The notes under the pieces are model-generated. The model searched no databases, had not been told where the DNA came from, and was given only the letters and a program-made list of their open reading frames with translations. Made by a program: the position numbers and the translations under genes. From contig JAQUAR010000122.1 of the NCBI GenBank assembly GCA_028687155.1, forward strand, positions 1-5,709: 5,709 nt of DNA, given 5' to 3'. Each line of letters begins with the position of its first letter. Positions within the stretch are counted from its first letter, which is position 1. Positions 1 through 5,656 of the stretch are shown one piece after another. This stretch comes from Methylacidiphilaceae bacterium (GTDB taxonomy: Bacteria > Verrucomicrobiota > Verrucomicrobiia > Methylacidiphilales > Methylacidiphilaceae).

Positions 1-196
1 TGGCCGGTCGCATCAAGGCGCCGGAGGGGCCAAGGCGCACCGGGGATGGGCGCCAGCGTTGGAGAGCACGAACCATCTCGGCAAGGTCGGCCGCAATCGC
101 CAGCTTCCTGCCGAGCGGCAAAGCGCAAAAAAACCGCCGCTGCTCATTCCGGGGCGTATTCCACTGTTCCTTATCCGTATCCGTTTCAGACTCCAT
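1..196 (-). CDS. N-terminal fragment of a probable 2H phosphoesterase (ThpR/LigT-like RNA 2',3'-cyclic phosphodiesterase); runs off the window
   Basis: The first 65 codons are present; the rest lies beyond position 1. The start ATG at 196-194 is preceded by AGGAG with a 6-base spacer, the strongest ribosome-binding site in the window. After a polar head of about 20 residues comes RRFFCALPLGRKLAIAADLAEM (residues 20-41, split here only to describe it): a beta strand of the RLFxALPL type followed by an amphipathic helix, as in the first beta-alpha unit of ThpR/LigT proteins. The end, LMRPA, sits where that family has W-x-P-E-N just before its first HxTx catalytic motif, which would fall outside the window. 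ThpR proteins hydrolyse RNA 2',3'-cyclic phosphates and were first known as 2'-5' RNA ligases. The frame overlaps the end of the upstream nucleotidyltransferase gene by 11 bases, so it belongs to the same operon. That it is coding is fairly sure; the family call is moderate because no catalytic motif is visible. Confidence 0.55.
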   Translation of the reverse strand, partial: MESETDTDKEQWNTPRNEQRRFFCALPLGRKLAIAADLAEMVRALQRWRPSPVRLGPSGALMRPA

Positions 197-812
197 TCTC
201 CTCTCCTCTCTTTTCTGCCCTAAGCGAAAGCTTGAGCTCCTCGATGTCGGCAAGATCCTGATGACGTCCTGCTCCCTGCTTCATCTCGATCAGCGTTTCG
301 ACCCGAACGAAGCGGATCGGCTCCCCTCCCGGCAGTCGTTCGCGCAACGCCTGCTCATACTCCCGATCGAAGGAAAACGACTCGACGACAAAAATGTCCA
401 CGGGTGTCTCCCAATGAGTCTCGCTCTGGAGCGGAAGCACGCGCATCCCTTTTTCCTCTACCCAGCGCTTCCGGGCAGACGGATCAGCAAGATCCATGGG
501 ATCGACCGGCGGCACCGGCCGATAGCCTAGCCGGGCCAAGGCCGAAAAGACCGACGAGAGATTCTTGCGAGCAAAGTCGACGACCAGATCCATGTCCATG
601 GTCGATCTCCCGTATCCATGGGCCACAACTGCGAGCCCTCCCACCACGAGATACCGGGCTCCGGCGGCGTTCAAGGCCGCCGCGATCTGCTTGAGACTTT
701 CGAGCTTCACCGGCTTATTTCTCGGGATAAAACACCTACTTTTAGCGGCAAGATGTCGCGCAAGCAACCGAACTGTTTCCTGGAGGGAGAGATTTGTTGC
801 GCCTGCGATCAT
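186..812 (-). CDS. Nucleotidyltransferase-fold protein (DUF6036/AbiEii-like, MNT-type NT domain)
   Basis: A 208-residue protein with the Pol-beta nucleotidyltransferase signature: VVGGLAVVAHGYGR (residues 56-69), then TMDMDLVV (71-78). The GG and the D-x-D pair (D73, D75) are the nucleotide and metal-binding residues of this fold. A later segment, TPVDIFVVESF, could supply the third acidic residue. The C-terminus, VETLIEMKQGAGRHQDLADIEEL, matches the usual ending of such small NT proteins (helix with K, then R-x-x-D-x-x-D). Relatives include AbiEii-like toxins and stand-alone proteins of unknown substrate. No antitoxin-like gene such as AbiEi or HEPN sits next to it, so a toxin role is not supported. 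The ATG at 812 overlaps the preceding stop as ATGA, but its SD (GGGAG) abuts the start. A GTG at 710 would remove 34 residues that precede the family core and is a real alternative. It overlaps the next gene by 11 bases. Confidence 0.8.
   Translation of the reverse strand: MIAGATNLSLQETVRLLARHLAAKSRCFIPRNKPVKLESLKQIAAALNAAGARYLVVGGLAVVAHGYGRSTMDMDLVVDFARKNLSSVFSALARLGYRPVPPVDPMDLADPSARKRWVEEKGMRVLPLQSETHWETPVDIFVVESFSFDREYEQALRERLPGGEPIRFVRVETLIEMKQGAGRHQDLADIEELKLSLRAEKRGEENGV
197..210 (-). promoter_or_regulatory. Shine-Dalgarno tract of the partial ThpR-like gene
   Basis: Read on the minus strand, this purine run is GAGAGGAGAGGAGA, directly before the ATG at 196-194. The copy of AGGAG at 207-203 has a 6-base spacer to the start. 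The tract lies inside the last codons of the nucleotidyltransferase gene (encoding RGEE), so ribosomes finishing that gene pass over it. It is the main evidence for choosing this start. Confidence 0.7.
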
Positions 813-1420
813 CTCCCATGCCGAATTTCCAGCGGCCGGCCGGACGAGGCTTTGGCATCAAGGAACGCGGCAAACTTGTCGATCGACCGGGCGGATGTCT
901 CCAGATCGTCGTTGAGTCCCCCAAAGTCCGGCGGCCACCAGCAGCAGAAGAACTTCCATGCCCCCTCTCCCAATTCAGGACGAATGGCCGGAGGCGGGGG
1001 AACGTAGAGCGTCAGAGCCCGAAGCGCGTCGAGGGCCGTGCGCTCGACCAGTCCTGCGGCCTCTCCTTCGCTGCGGAGCACGGTCTTTTCCGTAATCACT
1101 CCCGCGCCGTTCAGAAAAAAGGCGATGGCCACAAAGCCGTGGGTGGGAGTCAGAGCCAACCCGGCCAGAGAGAGCCGCTTCCGAGCTGCCTCCTGTTGGA
1201 CCCGGCCTTCGAATGCCTCGGAAAGCCCAGAGAGGTACCGGTCTTTCTCGGACTGAACCTCGGGCGAGAGCCGCGGACCATATTCGACCACCGCAAAGAT
1301 CTGCGGCCCCTTTTTAGGGATCTTCTTAGCCGGTGCCGGGGGATCGGAGGCGCTCGGAGCCGAAAGGGCCCCTGTTGCCAGGAAAAGGAAGGGGAAGATG
1401 GCCCAGAGCCCGCCCTTCAT
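809..1420 (-). CDS. Secreted or periplasmic protein with a TonB C-terminal-like domain; function unknown
   Basis: A 203-residue protein. It begins with MKGG and a hydrophobic run of about 13 residues (LWAIFPFLFLATG), then small residues (ALSAPSA), which is a Sec signal peptide. A Pro/Ala/Lys-rich linker follows (about 22-38). Residues about 70-160 resemble TonB_C domains: a strand pair around FVAIAFFLNGAGVI, then VLRSEG, a helix with ERTALDALRAL, YVPPPPAIRP and an aromatic strand WKFFCCWW. This follows the TonB_C order (G-x-V, S-S-G, ALxAV, PPP, F-x-F). The tail of about 40 residues is not recognised. Unlike classical TonB it lacks a long Pro-rich stalk, and no ExbB/ExbD genes are near, so energy transduction is not implied. 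The start is supported by AAGGAG 8 bases upstream and an ATGA overlap with the DUF72 gene. The coding call is firm; the domain call is tentative. Confidence 0.65.
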   Translation of the reverse strand: MKGGLWAIFPFLFLATGALSAPSASDPPAPAKKIPKKGPQIFAVVEYGPRLSPEVQSEKDRYLSGLSEAFEGRVQQEAARKRLSLAGLALTPTHGFVAIAFFLNGAGVITEKTVLRSEGEAAGLVERTALDALRALTLYVPPPPAIRPELGEGAWKFFCCWWPPDFGGLNDDLETSARSIDKFAAFLDAKASSGRPLEIRHGR

Positions 1421-2187
1421 GGAGAGCTCTCCTTTCCCTCCAGGAGAGCAAGGAGACTCATCGCATTTTCCACCGCCGCTCCGCCCGCCGTGTTATCGAA
1501 ATAGAAATGCACCGTGCGCGCTTCCCCCTGCCAGGTTTTGACGCGCTCGGCCCAAGAGGCAAGCTCGTTTTCGGAATAGGAAGAGACATAGGTGACTTCG
1601 CCCCCATGGAGCCGCACGAAGACCAGGTCGGTCGTGACCGCGTCCCATAAGGGCCAGTCCGCCGCATGGCTAAGGCACGACGCGATCCGGAAATGGCCGA
1701 GAAGCGCAGCCACTTCCGCATCGAACCAGGAAGGGTGCCGAAACTCGAGGACGTGCCGCGCGGAGCCCGGCTGCTCGGCCAGCATCCTCGCAAAGAATTC
1801 GAGGCGACCGAGGTCTTTTGGGAAGGAGGCGGGAAGCTGCCAGAGAAAGGCCTTGAGCTTGGTGCCCAACGGAGAAGCATCCGAGATCTGGAGTTGGAGC
1901 GATTCCTCCGAATCGCGTAGCCGTTTCCTATGGGTGACCAAGCGATGGCCCTTGAGGGCGAAGGCAAAATCCGCTGACGTTGCCTCCGCCCACCGCTGGT
2001 AGATTTCGGCCCGCGGCCGCCGGTAAAAGGAAGAATCGACCTCGACCGCCGGGAAGCGGTGCGAGTAGAGCGTTAGCCAGTGCCTGCGGGGGGAGTCCCC
2101 GTAGAGAAGCGGCTTCCAATCCGGGTAGTCCCATCCGCAGGTGCCGACATAGATAGGGGCATGCTCGCTGATCGTAGACCTGGTCAT
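1417..2187 (-). CDS. DUF72 family (YecE-like) TIM-barrel protein
   Basis: A 256-residue protein that matches the DUF72/YecE family along its whole length (usual size about 230-300). Motifs in order: IYVGTCGWDYPDW near residues 12-24; FPAVEVDSSFYRRP (about 45-58), the family's V-E-x-x-S/T-F-Y segment; FAFALKGHRLVTHRKRL (about 74-90), matching F-x-F-x-x-K-x-x-x-x-x-T-H; FLWQLPASFPKD; HVLEFRHPSWF, the most conserved block; LVFVRLHGG; and HFYFDNTAGGAAVENAM near the end. The family folds as a TIM barrel and its biochemical function is not established. The protein has no signal peptide and is probably cytoplasmic. It follows the methyltransferase/reductase gene after 51 bases and overlaps the TonB-C-like gene by ATGA. 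Its own start has only a weak GGA close to the ATG; the start is chosen because the conserved N-terminal strand follows within a few residues. Confidence 0.92.
   Translation of the reverse strand: MTRSTISEHAPIYVGTCGWDYPDWKPLLYGDSPRRHWLTLYSHRFPAVEVDSSFYRRPRAEIYQRWAEATSADFAFALKGHRLVTHRKRLRDSEESLQLQISDASPLGTKLKAFLWQLPASFPKDLGRLEFFARMLAEQPGSARHVLEFRHPSWFDAEVAALLGHFRIASCLSHAADWPLWDAVTTDLVFVRLHGGEVTYVSSYSENELASWAERVKTWQGEARTVHFYFDNTAGGAAVENAMSLLALLEGKESSP
1421..1434 (-). promoter_or_regulatory. Ribosome-binding site embedded in a 12-base palindrome, before the TonB-C-like gene
   Basis: On the minus strand AAGGAG lies at 1434-1429, 8 bases before the ATG at 1420. Positions 1421-1432 are a perfect palindrome (GGAGAGCTCTCC), so in RNA the GGAG of the SD can pair with CTCC just before the start codon, leaving an AGCT loop. 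The site lies inside the last codons of the DUF72 gene. The sequence shows the palindrome; a regulatory effect is inference. Confidence 0.55.
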
Positions 2188-2238
2188 TTCCGGGACCCCG
2201 AACGGCGAAGAAGAGAGCGGTCTCGGGTCTCCCCCTTT

Positions 2239-4071
2239 CTAATTTTTAAAGAGAGCCTCAACGAGCCGGACGGAGAGGTCATACCGCATGAAGGGCGTAA
2301 TCAGATAGATCCCCCCGAACTGTTCCAGCACCTCTTCCGCCAGCGAGCGCGCCTCCTCTAGTCCCAGCTCCGCGGCCTTCGGTCCGTCGACATGCCGCAG
2401 CCGTTCCCGCAAGCTTTCCGGAATGGAAATCCCGGGGACTTCGTTATGCAGGAACTCGGCATTGCGGGAGTTGAGCACAGGCATGATCCCCACAAAGATC
2501 GGGATGCCGAGCGGCTTCAGCCGTTCGGCGCTCTTCCGGATCAACTCCGGGTCGAAGACGGGCTGTGTCATCGCGTACTGCGCCCCCGCGGCGATTTTCG
2601 ATTCGAGCTTGCGCACTTGCGAATCGAACTGCACCGAATTGGGATTAAAGGCGCAGCCGATCACGAAGTTTGTTTTTGCCTTGAGGTCCCGGCCCGCGGC
2701 GGAGATGCCCCCGTTGAGCTTGGCCATGAGCTTGATGAGCCCCAGCGAATTGAGATCGTAGACCGACGTGGCCCCGGGATGATCGCCGGCCTTGGCGGGA
2801 TCTCCGGTCAAGGCGAGGACGTGACGGAAGCCGAGCACCGACAGTCCCATGAGTTCGGACTGAAGACCGAGCAGGTTCCGGTCCCGGCAGGCGAGATGGA
2901 GGATGGTCGGGAGCCGGGCGCATCGCTGAGCCGCGACCGCCGCCGCCAGGTTGCTCACCCGGAGAATGGCTAGGGAGTTGTCGGCCAGCGTCAGCGCATC
3001 GACCCCCGCCTTCTCCAGCGCACGGACTCCTTCCAGGAACTTGTCCATGTCGAGCGTTCGTGGGGAATCGAGCTCGACCATGGCGATCCGCTTTCGCTTG
3101 CAGCGGTCCAAGAGGCTCTCCTCTTCCACCTTGGGCGGCTCTTCCTCCCTCGCCAACTCGATCACGGGAAACCGCACCCGCTTCGGCTTGACCCGGCGGG
3201 GGCGATGGCGGGCGAGGACCGGTGCCATCGCCGCGATGTGGAGAGGGCTCGTTCCATAATCTCCTCCGAGAAGATGGACCCCTTCCTCGACGAAACGGTC
3301 GACACTCGCGGCGAAATAGTCTGGGCTCGCCGAATAGCTCAGCCGGCCCTCGTAGAATTCCGGCTTTCCCGCATTGGGAAAGGCGCAGAGGAGATCTCCA
3401 GGCCGCACTTCGATCTCCTCTAGAAGATGGAGGGATGCCAGGATTCCGCAGCTTCCCCCGATGCCGACAAGCTGCGCCGCGGCACCCCGCAGCGAAGCGA
3501 GGCCGGAAGCCAGGGTGTCACCATTGCCAAGCCGGCCCTCCTCGAAGACGGCCAGCGAGACCGCTACCCTCGGAGCCCCAACCTCTTGGGCAACGGAGAG
3601 AGCGAGCAGTGCTTCGGCGAGCTCCGTAAAGGTCTCTAAAAAGACGAGGTCGCAGCCCGCCTCCAGAAGAGCGGTGATCTGTTCCCGATAGAGCGGCCGC
3701 CGTTCTGCCGGCGAGAGGCTGCCCTCCCAGGGACGGAGCCAGATCGGTCCCACGCTCCCCGCCACCGTGCACTCCCTCCCTCCCGCCGCTTCCCTTGCCA
3801 GCTCGACTCCTCGCCGGTTGATGGCGACGACCTGTCCTTCCAGGCCAAAACGGCTGAGGTAGGCTCGGTTGGCTGCCGTCGTGTTGGTCCGGAGAAGCTC
3901 CGCACCCGCCTGGCAATACTCGCCATGGGCGCGCCGCACCAGCTCGGGACGGCTCAAGTTGGCTTCTTCCAGACAATAGCGGCGCGGAAGCCCGAGCGTG
4001 TAGAGGTAAGTGCCGAGCGCGCCGTCGCCCAGAACGAGCCGCTCGGAAAGCGATTCTAATAGATTTGCCAT
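2239..4071 (-). CDS. Bifunctional homocysteine S-methyltransferase / 5,10-methylenetetrahydrofolate reductase (YitJ-type), methyltransferase zinc site altered
   Basis: A 610-residue fusion, close in length and domain order to Bacillus YitJ. Residues 1-290 form a homocysteine S-methyltransferase barrel: LVLGDGALGTYL near the start, LLRTNTTAANR, LVFLETFTEL, and GGDYGTSPLHIAAM (269-282). Residues about 320-608 form a MetF-type reductase with its key residues: E333 in MVELDSPR (E. coli E28), D424 in LTGDP (D120), Q503 in MTQPVFD (Q183), plus HLACRDRNLLGLQ. The reductase makes 5-methyl-THF with FAD; the other domain would pass a methyl group to homocysteine to form methionine. The odd point is that the zinc ligands of the family (NC and GGCCGT) read GIGGSCG (C208) and GGDYGT (D271, Y272). 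The open frame continues upstream to 4938, but that stretch is antisense to the LOG gene. ATG 4071 gives the family N-terminus; an ATG at 4089 overlaps the -10 box. It leads the minus-strand operon. Confidence 0.93.
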   Translation of the reverse strand: MANLLESLSERLVLGDGALGTYLYTLGLPRRYCLEEANLSRPELVRRAHGEYCQAGAELLRTNTTAANRAYLSRFGLEGQVVAINRRGVELAREAAGGRECTVAGSVGPIWLRPWEGSLSPAERRPLYREQITALLEAGCDLVFLETFTELAEALLALSVAQEVGAPRVAVSLAVFEEGRLGNGDTLASGLASLRGAAAQLVGIGGSCGILASLHLLEEIEVRPGDLLCAFPNAGKPEFYEGRLSYSASPDYFAASVDRFVEEGVHLLGGDYGTSPLHIAAMAPVLARHRPRRVKPKRVRFPVIELAREEEPPKVEEESLLDRCKRKRIAMVELDSPRTLDMDKFLEGVRALEKAGVDALTLADNSLAILRVSNLAAAVAAQRCARLPTILHLACRDRNLLGLQSELMGLSVLGFRHVLALTGDPAKAGDHPGATSVYDLNSLGLIKLMAKLNGGISAAGRDLKAKTNFVIGCAFNPNSVQFDSQVRKLESKIAAGAQYAMTQPVFDPELIRKSAERLKPLGIPIFVGIMPVLNSRNAEFLHNEVPGISIPESLRERLRHVDGPKAAELGLEEARSLAEEVLEQFGGIYLITPFMRYDLSVRLVEALFKN

Positions 4072-4095
4072 GGTGTGTACGGGACGCATTATAGC
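4065..4095 (+). promoter_or_regulatory. Candidate promoter for the plus-strand LOG cluster
   Basis: TTGCCA at 4065-4070 matches the -35 consensus in five of six bases. A 16-base spacer leads to CATTAT (4087-4092), or a 19-base spacer leads to TATAGC (4090-4095), each a four-of-six match to the -10. Transcription would start near 4099-4103, almost at the ATG at 4102. The -35 lies inside the start of the divergent gene, and the -10 overlaps the opposite-strand TATAAT. Confidence 0.35.
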
Positions 4096-4116
4096 GTCTG
4101 GATGATGGAGAAAAAA
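4088..4116 (-). promoter_or_regulatory. Candidate sigma-70-type promoter for the minus-strand operon
   Basis: On the minus strand a perfect TATAAT lies at 4093-4088. No good -35 stands 16-18 bases upstream; that position holds a T-run (4117-4111) inside the first codons of the divergent LOG gene. Initiation about 7 bases after the -10 would fall near 4081, leaving about 10 untranslated bases before the ATG at 4071. That leader has no Shine-Dalgarno sequence. Confidence 0.5.
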
Positions 4117-5145
4117 AGCGCGAGCTACTCGACCGGGGAGCCCGCGCTGGACAAAAAGATCGCCGCGCTCCTCGAAGAGGCGGGAATCGGAAGCGCGCGG
4201 CGCGAGTATTTCGAGATGGTCGCCACGGCCATTCGCTTCGGCCGTCAGGCGACGACACCGGGCGACATCCGGATGATCAACCAGGTCTTCAAGGAGATCC
4301 GGTATGCCGACGCGGTCTTTCAGCCCTACCGGGGCGTCAAGAAGGTCACGATCTTCTGCTCGGCTCGCCTCGCCGCCGAAACGCCCGCATGGCGAATGGC
4401 CCGACGGTTCGCCGAGCAGATCGCGAAGGCGAGCTTCATGGTGCTGACGGGAGGCGGGGACGGGATCATGGGCGCAGCCCAGTTGGGAGCCGGCAAGGAA
4501 CGGAGCTTCGGCTTGAATATCCGTCTCCCCTGTGAGCAGCGTCCGAACGAGGTGATCGAAGGCGACCGGAAGCTCATCTTCTTTCGCTACTTTTTCACCC
4601 GGAAGCTCTACTTCGTGAAAGAATCCCATGCCATCGCGCTTTTTCCCGGCGGCTTGGGAACGATGGACGAATGCTTCGAGGCGCTTACCCTGATGCAAAC
4701 GGGCAAGGCTCCCATCGTTCCGATGGTCTTCATCGACTACCCCGGAGGCAGCTACTGGAGTGCGTTCCGGGAGTTTTTGCAGAAGGAGCTGCTCTCCCGC
4801 GAGCTCATTTCCGAACAGGACTTCCACCTCTTTACCTTCACCGACGACCTCGAGGAAGCGACCCAGGAGATCGAGCGCTTCTACTACAACTTCCACTCCT
4901 ACCGCTTTGTGGGAGAGCTTCTCGCCCTCCGCATCCACCGGGCGCCCGACGACTCCGCGCTCGAGGCGATCCGGCGCGATTTCGCCGATATCACCGTCCA
5001 GCCCGGCTCATTTGCCAAGACGGACGCACTACCCGCCGAGGCCAACGAGCAGGAAATCCTCTCGCTGCCCCGGCTCTGCTTCCCCTTCGACCGCAGATCC
5101 TACGGGCGACTGCGCCAACTGATCGACCGGCTCAATGCACTGTGA
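4102..5145 (+). CDS. LOG-family protein (probable nucleotide 5'-monophosphate phosphoribohydrolase), long form
   Basis: A 347-residue protein from ATG 4102. A LOG Rossmann core (about 75-245) holds VTIFCSAR, VLTGGGDGIMGAA (T116-A126; usual form GGGxxGxMxA), R167 in FFTRKLYF and PGGLGTMDE (182-190). R167 and E190 are 23 residues apart, the spacing of the catalytic Arg and Glu in LOG enzymes. The family cleaves the N-glycosidic bond of nucleoside monophosphates, releasing ribose 5-phosphate and the base; plant and fungal members activate cytokinins, and E. coli PpnN acts in purine balance. It carries a helical N-terminal extension of about 75 residues and a C-terminal one of about 90, so it is longer than the 180-200-residue short LOGs but shorter than PpnN. 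Substrate is not predictable here. ATG 4075 and 4105 are other in-frame starts; 4075 would put the start nearly against the divergent ATG. No Shine-Dalgarno is visible. Confidence 0.9.
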   Translation: MMEKKSASYSTGEPALDKKIAALLEEAGIGSARREYFEMVATAIRFGRQATTPGDIRMINQVFKEIRYADAVFQPYRGVKKVTIFCSARLAAETPAWRMARRFAEQIAKASFMVLTGGGDGIMGAAQLGAGKERSFGLNIRLPCEQRPNEVIEGDRKLIFFRYFFTRKLYFVKESHAIALFPGGLGTMDECFEALTLMQTGKAPIVPMVFIDYPGGSYWSAFREFLQKELLSRELISEQDFHLFTFTDDLEEATQEIERFYYNFHSYRFVGELLALRIHRAPDDSALEAIRRDFADITVQPGSFAKTDALPAEANEQEILSLPRLCFPFDRRSYGRLRQLIDRLNAL

Positions 5146-5656
5146 CCCCTGGGATCCCTCCGTCCTTCCCTCCACCTCGGCGGGGATCTGGTTTCATGTC
5201 TCGGTCTGGGAGCAGAAGGTTCGCGTCCGGCGCGGCAAGGAGCAGATCTGGGAGGCCCTAGTCAGCACCGCCCTTCTCGGCTGCGGGGAGGAGCCGGGAA
5301 GTTATCGGACTCCGCGCGGCTGGCACTTTATCTGCGAGAAAATCGGGGAAGGTTCTCCTCTGGGTACGGAGTTTCGTGGCCGTCAGCCGACCGGGATGCT
5401 CTGGACTCCCGATGCCCCTTTTAGGGAGCGGAGCCTGATCCTTACGCGAATTCTCTGGCTGGCGGGAATGGAACCTCATAACTTGACCACGCGCGAGCGG
5501 TTCATCTATTTCCACGGCACAAACCGGGAGGATGCGATCGGAAAGCCGATGAGCAAGGGCTGCATCTGTCTACGCAACGAAGAGATGGTTCAGCTCTTCG
5601 AACAAGCGTCGATCGGGACGCGTGTCTTGATTGAAGAACGAGGAAGCCGCTTGTGA
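5135..5656 (+). CDS. L,D-transpeptidase (YkuD domain), signal-peptide-less type with altered catalytic motif
   Basis: A 173-residue protein of the YkuD/ErfK type. Family blocks in order: HVSVWEQKVRV (about 21-31), ALVSTALLGCGEEPGSYRTPRGWH (about 41-64), GSPLGTEFRGRQPTGMLW, RSLILTRILWLAGMEPHN (about 99-116), FIYFHGTNREDAIGKP (H127 in HGT) and SKGCICLRNEE with the nucleophile C143. YkuD enzymes make or modify peptidoglycan cross-links or attach proteins through a Cys-acyl intermediate in the cell envelope. This compact subtype often lacks a recognisable signal peptide, and none is visible here; a stop at 5120-5122 rules out an N-terminal extension. The usual motif is S-H-G-C-I-R; here K141 replaces His and C145 replaces Arg. 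The ATG overlaps the LOG stop by 11 bases and no strong SD precedes it, so translation is probably coupled. Confidence 0.9.
   Translation: MHCDPWDPSVLPSTSAGIWFHVSVWEQKVRVRRGKEQIWEALVSTALLGCGEEPGSYRTPRGWHFICEKIGEGSPLGTEFRGRQPTGMLWTPDAPFRERSLILTRILWLAGMEPHNLTTRERFIYFHGTNREDAIGKPMSKGCICLRNEEMVQLFEQASIGTRVLIEERGSRL

Noticed and set aside
186..812. A toxin-antitoxin (MNT/HEPN or AbiE) or defence module built on the nucleotidyltransferase
   Set aside because: No HEPN, AbiEi or other partner gene is adjacent; the neighbours are a secreted protein and a ThpR-like gene.
46..915. Several plus-strand open frames across the left end
   Set aside because: They are shadows of the minus-strand nucleotidyltransferase and the ThpR-like start, which carry recognisable motifs and ribosome-binding sites.
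794..1504. A long plus-strand open frame of 236 codons
   Set aside because: It is antisense to the TonB-C-like gene and the DUF72 end, has an implausible composition rich in Arg, Pro and Ser, and shows no domain or SD.
2188..2238. A terminator or riboswitch between the reductase and DUF72 genes
   Set aside because: The 51-base gap has no stable GC hairpin followed by a T-run on the minus strand and is too short for a known SAM or THF riboswitch.
4111..4117. An A7 run near the LOG start as a programmed slippage site
   Set aside because: The reading frame continues normally through it, and no out-of-frame product or stimulatory structure is apparent.
3518..4258. A 246-codon minus-strand frame overlapping the methyltransferase
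   Set aside because: It is an out-of-frame reading of the methyltransferase gene, Arg/Ser/Pro-rich with no recognisable domain.
4072..4938. A 289-codon upstream extension of the methyltransferase/reductase reading frame
   Set aside because: It is antisense to the LOG gene, has no family similarity in its translation, and the recognised domain starts at 4071. Long stop-free antisense frames are expected in GC-rich coding DNA.
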